DNA of 64,000 nucleotides from Caulobacter sp. (GCA_030645575.1 JAUSMJ010000026.1:18993-82992), one strand, 5' to 3'. Shown: positions 43,035 through 52,390, numbered from the stretch's first letter. The notes: generated by a model from the sequence alone, not told the origin. Numbers and translations: made by a program.

Positions 43035-43571
43035 CTAGAGGACGGCAGACGAAGCCACCTCTCCCAGATACCGGGCCTTCTCCTGTCGCTGGGGGTCATC
43101 AAGGGCCAACAAATCTTCATACCGCATCGCACCGCCGTTTGCGGCGATGTAAGCGGGATCGTTGTGGCTTTCGATGAACAACTCATCAAAGGTCTTATCG
43201 GCGTGGGTGTCTAACGCGTATCGCAAAGACTCGACGTCACTGTTCGAGAGGCGGCGCAAGTTTGCCCCCCTCGTCGGCCTAACTTGGTAGCGGCCGACAA
43301 CTTCGAAAGGCAGATCACCGTTCGAGCCTAACGCCAGAATTTCAAACGGATCGCCCCTTAGAAGTCCATAAACAGTCTTTCCCAGGGGGCCATAGGTATC
43401 AGCGACGTAATTGTCGCCCGCCACGGGGCGGCCATGCTTATTCAAATGATATTTATCGGCGTAGAAAGCGCATTTCACAACATGATAGATATCAATTCCG
43501 GGCCGCTCATTAGCGAGCCAGACGATTGTCTCCAGAGCTTTAGCTGTGTTTACTGCGTATCTCGCTGGCAT
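43035..43571 (-). CDS. Panacea-domain (SocA/DUF4065-like) antitoxin
   Basis: 178 residues with AVNTAKALETIVWLANERPGIDIYHVVKCAFYADKYHLNKHGRPVAGDNYVADTYGPLGKTVYGLLRGDPF, the recognisable DUF4065/Panacea fold (KxxYfaDxxhLxxxGrpi.gd.Y.A..yGPv). In Caulobacter, SocA is a proteolytic adaptor-type antitoxin for SocB, and Panacea domains elsewhere neutralise many unrelated toxins. It is first in a two-gene operon, with the small putative toxin downstream. Lower GC than the surroundings suggests horizontal acquisition. Confidence 0.9.
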   Translation of the reverse strand: MPARYAVNTAKALETIVWLANERPGIDIYHVVKCAFYADKYHLNKHGRPVAGDNYVADTYGPLGKTVYGLLRGDPFEILALGSNGDLPFEVVGRYQVRPTRGANLRRLSNSDVESLRYALDTHADKTFDELFIESHNDPAYIAANGGAMRYEDLLALDDPQRQEKARYLGEVASSAVL

Positions 43572-43645
43572 AAATTGGCACCGCTCTCTTTAGCTATATT
43601 ATATAGGGCCAGCTCGAATCGTCAAGATGTTCGTGTTTTGTTCAC

Positions 43646-43662
43646 ATTGACGAACCGTCAAT
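43646..43662. promoter_or_regulatory. Palindrome upstream of the Panacea operon
   Basis: ATTGACG-AAC-CGTCAAT, perfect 7-3-7 inverted repeat about 75-90 bp upstream of the antitoxin start, in an AT-rich stretch. Candidate operator for autoregulation; it could equally be the binding site of another regulator. Confidence 0.5.
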
Positions 43663-43720
43663 CTGGAGTCCGTCCGCCTGAGTCGGGAGCAGAACCAGTC
43701 GCTGTCCATCATGGAAGAAG

Positions 43721-43749
43721 GGGGCCGCGCACCCTCAGGGCGCGACCCC
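43721..43749 (-). terminator. Hairpin terminator after ald
   Basis: Minus strand GGGGTCGCGC...GCGCGGCCCC followed by CCTTCTTCC directly after the ald stop codon. The stem is GC-rich with one G-T pair; the U-tract is weak. Confidence 0.5.
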
Positions 43750-43755
43750 TCGATC

Positions 43756-44868
43756 CTACCCCCACGCCCCGTACGGATCGACGAACGGCTTGCCGAGCGC
43801 CTCGGAGACGGCCGGGTGGGTCAGTTCGCCCTTGAGAACGTTCAGGCCCTTGGCCAGGTGTTTGTCGCGCCCCAGGGCGTCCAGGCCGTGGTCGGCCAGG
43901 GCCAGGCCGAACGGCAGGGTGGCGTTGCCGAGCGCTTCGGACGAGGTGCGCGGGGCGGCGCCGGGCATGTTGGCCACGCAGTAGTGGACCACGCCATCGA
44001 CCACATAGGTCGGCTCGGCGTGGGTCGTCGGATGGCTGGTCTCGAAACAGCCGCCCTGGTCGATCGACACATCGACCAGCACGCTGCCGGGCTTCATGCG
44101 CGACAGGTGCTCGCGCTTGACCAGCTTGGGGGCCGCCGCGCCGGCGGTCAGCACCGCGCCGATGACCACGTCGGCCTTGAGGATCTCGTCCTCGACGGCG
44201 TCGAGCGTCGAATAGCGGGTCAGCACCCTGCCCATGAAGATGTCGTCCAGCTCCCGCATGCGGGGGATCGACCGCTCCAGCACCACGACCTCGGCATTGA
44301 GGCCCATGGCCATGCGGGCGGCGTTCATGCCGACCACGCCGCCGCCCAGCACGGCCACGCGGGCCGGCGGCACGCCGGGCACGCCACAGAGTAGCAGGCC
44401 CATGCCGCCGTTGTGCTTGAGCAGGGTCTCGGCGGCGGAGAAGACGGCGATGCGGCCGGCCACTTCCGACATGGGCGCCAGCAGGGGCAGGCCGCCGCGG
44501 GCGTCGGTGACGGTCTCGTAGGCGATCGCCGCGCAGCCGGAGTTCAGCAGACCCTCGGTCTGGGCGGGGTCGGGCGCCAGGTGCAGGTAGGTGAACAGGA
44601 TGTGGCGCGGCTCCAGCCGCTCCCACTCGATCGTCTGCGGCTCCTTGACCTTCACGATCATCTCGGCCCCGGCGAACACCGCGTCGGCGTCGGCGACGAT
44701 GGTCGCGCCGGCCCGACGGAAGGCCTCGTCGGCATAGCCCGCGCCCTGGCCGGCGCCGGCCTCGACGATCACCGCGTGGCCGTGCGCGACATACTCGCGG
44801 ACCGCCGTGGGGGTCAGACCCACCCGATGTTCGCCGGGTTTGATCTCGGCGGGAACTCCAACGCGCAT
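43756..44868 (-). CDS. ald: Alanine dehydrogenase
   Basis: 370 residues from MRVGVPAEIKPGEHRVGLTP (ATG 44868). The substrate-binding Arg is in the start motif, the catalytic Lys in VKVKEPQ and the catalytic His in YLHLAPD. NAD-binding motif VAVLGGGVVGMNAARMAMGL, then VLVDVSIDQGGCFETSHPTTHAEP and VANMPGAAPRTSSEAL. Converts L-alanine to pyruvate and ammonia with NAD+. The track ORF to 45024 is an upstream artefact. No Lrp/AsnC-type regulator gene was noticed next to it. Confidence 0.98.
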   Translation of the reverse strand: MRVGVPAEIKPGEHRVGLTPTAVREYVAHGHAVIVEAGAGQGAGYADEAFRRAGATIVADADAVFAGAEMIVKVKEPQTIEWERLEPRHILFTYLHLAPDPAQTEGLLNSGCAAIAYETVTDARGGLPLLAPMSEVAGRIAVFSAAETLLKHNGGMGLLLCGVPGVPPARVAVLGGGVVGMNAARMAMGLNAEVVVLERSIPRMRELDDIFMGRVLTRYSTLDAVEDEILKADVVIGAVLTAGAAAPKLVKREHLSRMKPGSVLVDVSIDQGGCFETSHPTTHAEPTYVVDGVVHYCVANMPGAAPRTSSEALGNATLPFGLALADHGLDALGRDKHLAKGLNVLKGELTHPAVSEALGKPFVDPYGAWG

Positions 44869-45008
44869 GGTCTTTTCCTTCCCAAGGGATTTGGCGCGGC
44901 AAATGTCCTGCCAATGCCGCTGGGTCAAGCACGATCTTGCCGGTGTTCGCCTGACGCGCGAGCCGACTCGTGTGCGGATTGACCCGCTGGCAGGCTTGGG
45001 CTCACATC

Positions 45009-45022
45009 GTTCTTCGAAGAAC
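45009..45022. promoter_or_regulatory. 14-bp perfect palindrome ahead of the alpha-2-macroglobulin gene
   Basis: GTTCTTCGAAGAAC, a perfect palindrome 25 bases before the ATG at 45047. It could be an operator or a hairpin in the leader. Confidence 0.4.
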
Positions 45023-45046
45023 ACTCAAGGCCCGGGAAGGGCTCCC

Positions 45047-48000
45047 ATGACGCCGTCCGACGAAACCCCGCACGAGCCCGCCGCTGAACCCCCCGCGGAA
45101 GGTCACGAACCGCTGGCTCTGGAGCGTCCGGCCGCCAGGCGGCCCTTCTGGGCCAACTGGCGCCTGCCGGTCGGCGCCATCGCGGCGACCGCCCTGGCGG
45201 CCGGCTTCGGCGGCGGGCTGGTGACGGCCGGCGTGCTGTCCGGCGGCTTCGGCGGCAAGGGCGGCGGCCCGACCAGCTCGGTGGCCTCGGCGCCGAGCGA
45301 AAAACCCTCCCTGTGGTCGATGTTCGGCAAGCCCCGCGCGGCCGGCGCGCCCCGGCGCGGCATCCCCAGGCCGGACGGCTTCGCGGTCTGGAAGACCCGC
45401 CTCGACACCGGCAAGTCCGATCCGCTGGCCTGTATCGAGATGACCAAACCCCTCGACCCCGGCAAGGCCTACGCCGACTATGTGCTGGTTTCGCCGGACC
45501 TGGGCGGGACGCCGGCCGTCAGTGTCAATCAGAAGAACAAGGCCGAGCTGTGCATCGGCGGCCTGGGCCTGACCGAACGGCGCGTGACCCTGCTCAAGGG
45601 CCTGCCCGGCGCCGGCGGCCAGACCCTGGCGGCCAACGCCGACGTTGATTTCACCTTCGGCGAGAAGCCGCCCTACGTCGGCTTCGCCGGCGACGGCGTG
45701 ATCCTGCCGCGCGAGGACGCCGATGGCGTGGGTATCGAGACGGTCAACGTCACCCGCCTGTCGATCGAGGTCTGGCGCGTCGCCGACCGCAATCTGGTGC
45801 GCACCTCGATCAGCGCCCCCGATCCGACCGGCGAGGGCGATTGGCCCGGCGACTACGGCGACGACAGCCCCAATGACGAGGGCCGCGTGGTCTGGAAGGG
45901 CGACGTGGCGGTCAGGGGCGGCGCCGGCGAGCGGGTGACCACCGTCTTTCCGCTGGGCGCGGTGCTCAAGGACATGCAGCCGGGTGGCTATGTGATCAAG
46001 GCGCGCGACGCCTCGTCCAGGCCGACGGCCGCCGACGACCAGGACGAGGAAGGCGAGGGAACCCAGCCCGCCCAGGCCCGCCGCTGGATCATCTTCACCG
46101 ACATGGCGATGATCGCCTATGACGGCGCCGAGTCGCTGGATGTCGTGGTGCGCTCGCTGAAGAGCGCGCGGGTGCTGCCCGGCACGCGGGTCGCCCTGGT
46201 GGCCAAGAATGGCGAGACCCTCGCCGACGCCCGCACCGACAGTTCCGGCCGGGTCCGCTTCCTGCGGCCCCTGCTTGAGGGCGACGGCGCCATGCACCCG
46301 AAGATGGTCATGGCCTACGGCGCGCAGGGCGATCTGGCCGTGCTCGACCTGGACCGCTCGCCGGTCGATCTGTCGAAACAGGGCATGGCCGGCCGCAACG
46401 CGCCAGCTGGCGGCGACGAGACCGGCGGCCGCACCGCCGACGGCGAGATCGACGGCTTCCTCTACGCCGACCGCGGCATCTATCGCCCGGGCGAGACGGT
46501 GCACCTGTCGGCCCTGATCCGCGACCTGCAGTCGCGCGCGATCAAGGACCGAAAGGGCGAACTGGTCATCCGCCGCCCGTCCGGCGTCGAGTTCAAGCGC
46601 GTCGCGTTCGACCGCGCGCCGACCGGGGCGGTCACCGCCGATATCGTCCTGCCCAGGTCCGCCCCGCGCGGCCGGTGGAAGGCCGTCCTCGAGATCGAGG
46701 GCATCGAGCAGCCCTCCGGCCAGATGTCGTTCTCGGTCGAGGACTTCGCGCCACAGCGGCTGGCGGTCAGCACCGACGGCCAGGAGACGGTCCCCGTGGC
46801 CGCCGGCGAGACCCGCCAGGTCTCGGTCCTGGCGCGCTTCCTCTACGGCGCGGCCGGCGCCGGCCTGCAGACCCAGGGCGAGGCGCGGATCATGGTCGAT
46901 CCGAACCCGTTCCCGGCGTTCAAGGACTATGAATGGGGCGACCAGCAGACGACCTTCGAGGAGAAGTTCCTCGAACTGGGCTCGTCGGTGACCGACGGCG
47001 ACGGCAAGGCCGTGCTGTCGCTGGCCACGGCTGACGTCGCCGACGCCACCCAGCCGCTGAAGGCCACGGTCACCGCCTCGGTGTTCGAGCCGGGCGGCCG
47101 GCCCGTGCGCGAGAGCCTGTTTCTCAAGGTTCGCACCAAGCCCGTCTACCTGGGGGTCAAGGTCGAGCAGAGCGACGCCACGGGCGGAAACGCCGCGCCG
47201 GTCGCGCTGAACTTCATCGCCGTCAACGCCAAGGGCGAACGCATCGCCGCGCCGGGCGCGAGCTACACCCTGATCTCGGAAAACTGGGACTACGACTGGT
47301 TCCAGCAGGACGGCCGCTGGCAATGGCGGCGGACCAGCCGCGACGTGGTGGTCCAGAAGGGCGCGCTGGCCATCGGCGCCGGGGGCGCGGCGCGCATCAC
47401 CCGCCGCCTGGGCTGGGGTGACTACCGCGTGGTGGTCGAGGGACCCGGCGGCGCCAAGAGCGTCATCCGCTTCGCCGCCGGCTGGGGCGCGCCCGCCAAG
47501 GACGCCGAGGCGCCCGACTTCGTGCGCATCAGCGCCGGAACGGGAACCCCCGCCCAGGGCGATTCCGTCACCCTGACCATCAAGGCCCCCTATGCCGGAG
47601 AGGCCCAGGTGGCCGTCGCCACCGATCGGGTCATCGAGTTCAAGACCTTCCCGGTCGGACCCAATGGCGGTTCGGTGACCCTCAAGACCAGCGCCGCCTG
47701 GGGCGGCGGGGCCTATGTGCTGGTCAGCGTGATCCAGCCGCGCGACCCGTCGATGACGCCCAAGCCGCGCCGCGCCCTGGGGCTGATGTACGTGCCGCTC
47801 GATCCGAAGGGCCGCAAGCTGACCATCGACCTGGGCACGCCGGTCAAGCTGAACAGCCGCGCGCCGGTCGAGGTGCCTGTCACCGTCCACGGCCTCAGCG
47901 TCGGCCAGCGCGCCCGCGTCACCGTCGCGGCCGTCGATGAGGGCATCCTGCGGCTGACCAGGTTCGACACGCCCGATCCGGTGAAATGGTATTTCGGCAA

Positions 48001-50167
48001 GCGGGCCCTGACCCTCGACTACCGTGACGACTACGGCCGTCTGCTCGATCCGAACCTCGGCGCGCCAGCCAACGTCAACTTCGGCGCCGACCAGCTGGGC
48101 GGCGAGGGGCTGACCGTGACGCCGATCAAGTCGGTGGCCCTGTGGTCGGGGGTGGTCGAGACCGGTCTCGACGGCAAGGCGCGCATCAAGCTGCCCGCCG
48201 CCGACTTCAACGGCGAACTGCGGGTCATGGCCGTGGCCTGGACCGACGAGGCGGTCGGCTCGACCTCCAAGGCCATGACCGTGCGCGAGGCGGTGATCGC
48301 CGACCTCAACCTGCCGCGCTTCCTGGCGCCGGGCGACCGGCCGTTCGCGACGCTCGAACTGCATAATGTCGAGGGCGCCGCCGGCGGCTACACGGCCGAG
48401 ACCAGTTCCTCGGGCGGCATCGTCATGACGTTCAGGAAGCTGTTCCAGCTGGCGCTGGGCCAGCGCGTCGCCGAACGCATCCCGTTCATGGCCCCGACCC
48501 GCTCGGGCGTCGGCAAGGTTGGCTTCAGGGTCGCCGGGCCCAACTTCTCGACGGGCAAGGACTACCCGATCCAGACCCGCCTGGGCTGGAGTCCGATCAC
48601 CCGCACGACCGTCGAGCTGCAGCGGCCGGGCGAGGCCTTCACCCCGTCGGCCCAGCTGCTGTCGGGCCTCGCGGCGGGCGACGTCAGCCTGCAGGTCAGC
48701 TACTCGCCGTTCCGCGGCTTCGACCCCGGGCCGATCGCCGTGTCGCTGTCGCGCTATCCCTACGGCTGCACCGAACAGGTGGTGTCGGTGGCCTATCCGC
48801 TGCTCTACGCCCGCGAAATGGCGCCCGATCCGAAGAAGCGTTCGTCCTCGGCGGCGCTGAACGACGCGGTCGGTCGGCTGCTCGATCGCCAAACCCTCGA
48901 CGGGGCTTTCGGCCTGTGGCGGGTCGGCGACGGCGAGGCTGACGCCTGGCTGGGGGCCTACGCCACCGACTTCCTGTGGGAGGCGAAGCTGCGCGGCGCG
49001 CCCGTGCCGCAGGCGGCCGTGGACAGGGCCTTGTCGGCCATGCGCCGGATCAGCCGTCCCGAGGGCTGGGCCAGCGTCTCCTATCGTCTGGACTATCCCG
49101 AGTGGTGGTATCGCAACGAAGCCGAGTCAAAGAAGGCGACCCAGCGGATGCGCAGCCGCGCCTCGGCCTATGCCCTCTACATCCTGGCCAAGGCCGGCCG
49201 CGGCGACCTCGCGCGGCTGCGCTGGTGGCACGACGTCCACATGAAGGACGACGACTCGCCGCTGGCCCGGGCCCAGATCGGCGCCGGCCTGGCCTTGATG
49301 GGCGACCGGGCCCGCGCCCGCTCGTCGTTCAAGCGCGCGGCGGGCTCGCTCGGCTACCGCGACGAGGCCGACTGGTACCAGAGCCAGCTGCGCGATCTCG
49401 CGGCGATCATCGCCCTGGCCTACGAGGCCGGCGAGGTCGACATCGCCCGCGGCCTGCAGGGGCGGCTGGAGAACGCCGTCCGCGATCCCGACTCGCTGAA
49501 CACCCAGGAGCAGGCCCGCCTGCTGCAGGCGGCCTCCTTCATGCTCAAGGCCGCCGGGGTCATGCGCGTCGATGCGGCCGGGGCCATCGCCCTGACCCCG
49601 GCCGGCGGCGCCCCGCGCTGGTCGGTCGGCCGGCTGGCCGACGCCGTCTTCACCAACAAGGGCTCGGGCGCCCTGTGGCGGACGGTGACGGTGCGTGGCA
49701 CGACGGTCGAGGCGCCGGGCGCGGCGGGCAATGGCCTGTCGGTCGACAAGCGCTTCTTCACCATGCAGGGCGGGACGGTGAACCTGTCGGCCCTGCGCCA
49801 GGGCGACCGGATAATCGTGCTGGTCCATGGCCGCTCGACGCAGAACCGCACCGTGCCGCTGGTCGTCGATGACGCCCTGCCGGCCGGCTGGGAGATCGAG
49901 ACCGTGCTCGGTCCCGAAGACGCCAAGGAGGGACCGTTCAAGTTCCTCGGCGAGCTGTCGGGCGCCGACGTGCAGGAGGCGCGCGACGACCGCTACATCG
50001 CCGCCCTCGATCTGGCTGGCGCCCGGCCCTTCGCCATGGCCTATGTGGCCAGGGCCGTGACGCCGGGCGAGTTCTTCCTGCCCGCGCCGGAGGCCCGCGA
50101 CATGTACCGGCCCAGCGTCAACGCCCGCGGCTCGGCCACGCGCACGACGATCGCGCCGGGGAGCTGA
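45047..50167 (+). CDS. Bacterial alpha-2-macroglobulin (thioester type)
   Basis: 1706 residues from the ATG at 45047 (GGGAAGGG upstream). A short cytoplasmic N-terminus is followed by one membrane segment (LPVGAIAATALAAGFGGGLVTAGVL), then a long periplasmic part with repeated MG domains, e.g. DGFLYADRGIYRPGETVHLSALIRD and SVALWSGVVETGLDGKARIKLPAADFNGELRVMAVAWTD (the macroglobulin core). The thioester motif is intact: Cys1241-Thr-Glu-Gln1244 in YPYGCTEQ. It should trap proteases that breach the outer membrane. The next gene is pbpC, the standard partner (YfhM-PbpC in E. coli). Confidence 0.96.
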   Translation: MTPSDETPHEPAAEPPAEGHEPLALERPAARRPFWANWRLPVGAIAATALAAGFGGGLVTAGVLSGGFGGKGGGPTSSVASAPSEKPSLWSMFGKPRAAGAPRRGIPRPDGFAVWKTRLDTGKSDPLACIEMTKPLDPGKAYADYVLVSPDLGGTPAVSVNQKNKAELCIGGLGLTERRVTLLKGLPGAGGQTLAANADVDFTFGEKPPYVGFAGDGVILPREDADGVGIETVNVTRLSIEVWRVADRNLVRTSISAPDPTGEGDWPGDYGDDSPNDEGRVVWKGDVAVRGGAGERVTTVFPLGAVLKDMQPGGYVIKARDASSRPTAADDQDEEGEGTQPAQARRWIIFTDMAMIAYDGAESLDVVVRSLKSARVLPGTRVALVAKNGETLADARTDSSGRVRFLRPLLEGDGAMHPKMVMAYGAQGDLAVLDLDRSPVDLSKQGMAGRNAPAGGDETGGRTADGEIDGFLYADRGIYRPGETVHLSALIRDLQSRAIKDRKGELVIRRPSGVEFKRVAFDRAPTGAVTADIVLPRSAPRGRWKAVLEIEGIEQPSGQMSFSVEDFAPQRLAVSTDGQETVPVAAGETRQVSVLARFLYGAAGAGLQTQGEARIMVDPNPFPAFKDYEWGDQQTTFEEKFLELGSSVTDGDGKAVLSLATADVADATQPLKATVTASVFEPGGRPVRESLFLKVRTKPVYLGVKVEQSDATGGNAAPVALNFIAVNAKGERIAAPGASYTLISENWDYDWFQQDGRWQWRRTSRDVVVQKGALAIGAGGAARITRRLGWGDYRVVVEGPGGAKSVIRFAAGWGAPAKDAEAPDFVRISAGTGTPAQGDSVTLTIKAPYAGEAQVAVATDRVIEFKTFPVGPNGGSVTLKTSAAWGGGAYVLVSVIQPRDPSMTPKPRRALGLMYVPLDPKGRKLTIDLGTPVKLNSRAPVEVPVTVHGLSVGQRARVTVAAVDEGILRLTRFDTPDPVKWYFGKRALTLDYRDDYGRLLDPNLGAPANVNFGADQLGGEGLTVTPIKSVALWSGVVETGLDGKARIKLPAADFNGELRVMAVAWTDEAVGSTSKAMTVREAVIADLNLPRFLAPGDRPFATLELHNVEGAAGGYTAETSSSGGIVMTFRKLFQLALGQRVAERIPFMAPTRSGVGKVGFRVAGPNFSTGKDYPIQTRLGWSPITRTTVELQRPGEAFTPSAQLLSGLAAGDVSLQVSYSPFRGFDPGPIAVSLSRYPYGCTEQVVSVAYPLLYAREMAPDPKKRSSSAALNDAVGRLLDRQTLDGAFGLWRVGDGEADAWLGAYATDFLWEAKLRGAPVPQAAVDRALSAMRRISRPEGWASVSYRLDYPEWWYRNEAESKKATQRMRSRASAYALYILAKAGRGDLARLRWWHDVHMKDDDSPLARAQIGAGLALMGDRARARSSFKRAAGSLGYRDEADWYQSQLRDLAAIIALAYEAGEVDIARGLQGRLENAVRDPDSLNTQEQARLLQAASFMLKAAGVMRVDAAGAIALTPAGGAPRWSVGRLADAVFTNKGSGALWRTVTVRGTTVEAPGAAGNGLSVDKRFFTMQGGTVNLSALRQGDRIIVLVHGRSTQNRTVPLVVDDALPAGWEIETVLGPEDAKEGPFKFLGELSGADVQEARDDRYIAALDLAGARPFAMAYVARAVTPGEFFLPAPEARDMYRPSVNARGSATRTTIAPGS

Positions 50168-50170
50168 AAA

Positions 50171-50358
50171 TTCCTTCTCCCGGAAGGGAGAAGGAGGGGC
50201 CCGTCCCGCGGAGCCAAGGGCGAAGCGGGATGGGAGGTTGAGGGGTGACGGTGGAGGCAGTCGAAGCGTTGGCGAACGAGGATATCGGTCGGCGCCGTAA
50301 GCCCTCACCCTCCCGCCGCTTCGCGTCGGGCCCCTCCCTCTCCCTCCGGGAGAGGGGA
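50171..50358. repeat. Inverted pair of a ~60-75 bp repeat overlapping the start of pbpC
   Basis: Left arm 50171-50247 begins with the hairpin CCTTCTCCC-GGAA-GGGAGAAGG, then GGGGCCCG and ...CGAAGCGGGATGGGAGG. The right arm 50301-50358 is the same element in reverse (CCTCTCCC-GGA-GGGAGAGG, GGGGCCCGACGCGAAGCGGCGGGAGGGTGAGGG on the minus strand). The left copy contributes the GGGAGG and GTG used by pbpC; the right copy encodes SPSRRFASGPSLSLRERG in its N-terminus. Confidence 0.88.
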
Positions 50359-52380
50359 CTGGTCATTGGTCTGATCGCCTTCCTGTCATTCGAAGTCGTT
50401 GTCCTGACCCTAGACGCTCTGTTCCCGCCCGACCTGTCGCGCGGCCAGCGGTCCTCGCCGGTGGTGCTCGACAGGCGCGGGGCCTGGCTGCGGGCGCTGC
50501 CGGTCGAGAATGGCCGCTGGCGCATCCGGGCCGACCTCAAGCGGACCGACCCGGCCTTTCTGCGCCGACTGGTCGCCATCGAGGACGCGCGGTTCTGGCG
50601 CCATGGCGGGGTCGATCCGCTGGCCGTCGTCCGGGCCGGCGGCTCGGCCGCGCTGCGGGGCCGGATCGTCTCGGGCGCCTCGACCCTCAGTATGCAGACG
50701 GCCCGGCTGCTGGAGCCCCGACCGCGGACCCTGGGCGCCAAGCTGATCGAGATGATCCGGGCCGTGCAGCTGGAGGCGCGCTATTCCAAGCGCGAGATCC
50801 TCGCCCTCTACCTGACCCTGGCGCCCTACGGCGGCAATCTGGAGGGCGTGCGGGCGGCCAGCCTGTCCTACTTCGGCCATGAGCCCGAGACCCTGACGCT
50901 CGGCGAGCAGGCGCTGCTGATCGCCCTGCCCCAGGCGCCGGAGGCGCGCCGCCCCGACCGCCGCCCCTCGGCCGCGCGCGACGCGCGCCGGCTGGTGCTG
51001 CAGCGGATGGTCGCCGCCGGCCTGGCGACCCGCGCCGAGGCCGCCGAGGCGGACGCCGAGCCGTTGCCGGGCCGCGCCCCGTTCCCGGCCCTCGCCTGGC
51101 ACGCCGCCGGCGAGCTGGCCCGCGCCGCGCCGACCGGCCAGGCGACGGTGGTCAGCACGCTGGACGCGACGCTGCAGTCGCGGCTTGAACCGCTGGCGGC
51201 CGCCTACGCACGCGAGCAGGGGGCCGAGGCCACCGCCGCGATCATGGTCGTCGAGATCCGCGGCCGCGGGGTCCGGGCCCTCGTCGGGTCCGGCGGCCTG
51301 ACCCGGCCCGGCGGCTGGATCGACATGACCCGCGCCCTGCGCTCGCCGGGTTCGGCGCTCAAACCGTTCATCTACGCCTTCGCCTTCGACGACGGCATCG
51401 CCGCGCCCGATACCGAGATGCAGGACGTGGCCACCCGCTTCAACGACTACCAGCCCGAGGACTTCGACCGGGTGTTCCGCGGCAAGGTCACGGCGCGGGA
51501 GGCCCTGTCCCATTCCCTCAACGTGCCGGCCGTGGCGATGATGGAGCGGATCGGCCCGGCCAGCTTCCTGGCCCGGATGGAATCGGCGGGCGTGGACCTG
51601 CACCTTCCCGACGCCCGGACGCGAGCGCCGGGCCTGGCCCTGGCGCTGGGCGGGGAGGGGATCACCCTGCGCGATGTGGCCGTGCTCTACTGCGCCCTGG
51701 GCGACGAGGGTATCGCCAGGCCGCTGGCCTGGACCGAGGCGGACGCGGCCCGTCGCGAGCGTGGCCGGGGCGCGCGGCTGGTGCGGCCGGCGGCGGCGCG
51801 GCAGGTGCTCGACATCCTGCGCGACGCGCCGGCGCCCAAGGGTCGCATCCCGGGCGCCCTGACGCTGGGCGGGCCGGGCATGGCCTACAAGACCGGCACG
51901 TCCTATGGCTTCCGCGACGCGGTGGCGGCCGGGGTGGTCGGGGGCTATGTGATCGTCGTCTGGACCGGCCGGGCGGATGGCGGCGCGCGCGGCGGCTTCA
52001 CCGGGCGCGAGGCGGCCCTGCCCATGCTGTTCGACGCGGCCGACATTCTGGCGGCCCCGCGCGCCGCGCCGCCACCCATCGCGCCCAGGGGCGCGCCGGG
52101 CGCCCTGACGGCCCTGGAGCGGCCGGACCGGGGGCCGAACCTGATCTTCCCGCCCGACGGCGCGACCGTGCAGGTCGAGGCCTTCGGCCCGGCGTCGCGG
52201 GGCCTGGTCCTGGCGGCCGGCGGCGAGGGCCTGCGCTGGTATGTCGAGGGACAACCGCTGGCGCCCGATCCTGTCAGTGGGCGGACCATATGGCGGCCCG
52301 CGGCGGCGGGCTTCTACGCGCTGACGGTCGTCGATGCCCAGGGCCGCGAAGCCCGGGCCAAGGTGCGGATCAAGGGATAG
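50245..52380 (+). CDS. pbpC: Penicillin-binding protein 1C (glycosyltransferase/transpeptidase)
   Basis: 711 residues from GTG 50245. Short cytoplasmic tail, membrane anchor LVIGLIAFLSFEVVVLTLDALF, GT51 glycosyltransferase (VAIEDARFWRHGGVDPLAVVRA with catalytic Glu, GASTLSMQTARLLEP, KLIEMIRAVQLEARYSKREILALYLTLAPYGGN), transpeptidase with S-x-x-K in GSALKPF, SHSLN and KTGTSYGFRD, then the C-terminal BiPBP_C-like domain. Polymerises and may crosslink peptidoglycan. The tail is largely repeat-derived; no other in-frame start with a better ribosome binding site was found before the membrane segment. Confidence 0.95.
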   Translation: MTVEAVEALANEDIGRRRKPSPSRRFASGPSLSLRERGLVIGLIAFLSFEVVVLTLDALFPPDLSRGQRSSPVVLDRRGAWLRALPVENGRWRIRADLKRTDPAFLRRLVAIEDARFWRHGGVDPLAVVRAGGSAALRGRIVSGASTLSMQTARLLEPRPRTLGAKLIEMIRAVQLEARYSKREILALYLTLAPYGGNLEGVRAASLSYFGHEPETLTLGEQALLIALPQAPEARRPDRRPSAARDARRLVLQRMVAAGLATRAEAAEADAEPLPGRAPFPALAWHAAGELARAAPTGQATVVSTLDATLQSRLEPLAAAYAREQGAEATAAIMVVEIRGRGVRALVGSGGLTRPGGWIDMTRALRSPGSALKPFIYAFAFDDGIAAPDTEMQDVATRFNDYQPEDFDRVFRGKVTAREALSHSLNVPAVAMMERIGPASFLARMESAGVDLHLPDARTRAPGLALALGGEGITLRDVAVLYCALGDEGIARPLAWTEADAARRERGRGARLVRPAAARQVLDILRDAPAPKGRIPGALTLGGPGMAYKTGTSYGFRDAVAAGVVGGYVIVVWTGRADGGARGGFTGREAALPMLFDAADILAAPRAAPPPIAPRGAPGALTALERPDRGPNLIFPPDGATVQVEAFGPASRGLVLAAGGEGLRWYVEGQPLAPDPVSGRTIWRPAAAGFYALTVVDAQGREARAKVRIKG

Positions 52381-52390
52381 GGCGCCGGGA

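Noticed and set aside
44875-44892. TTCCCAAGGGATT upstream of ald resembling the REP hairpin tip
   Set aside because: The arms outside the central TCCC-AA-GGGA do not pair, so it is not a member of the hairpin family.
45002-48892. 1296-aa minus-strand ORF over the alpha-2-macroglobulin gene
   Set aside because: Antisense shadow created by GC-rich third positions; no signal, domain or ribosome binding site.
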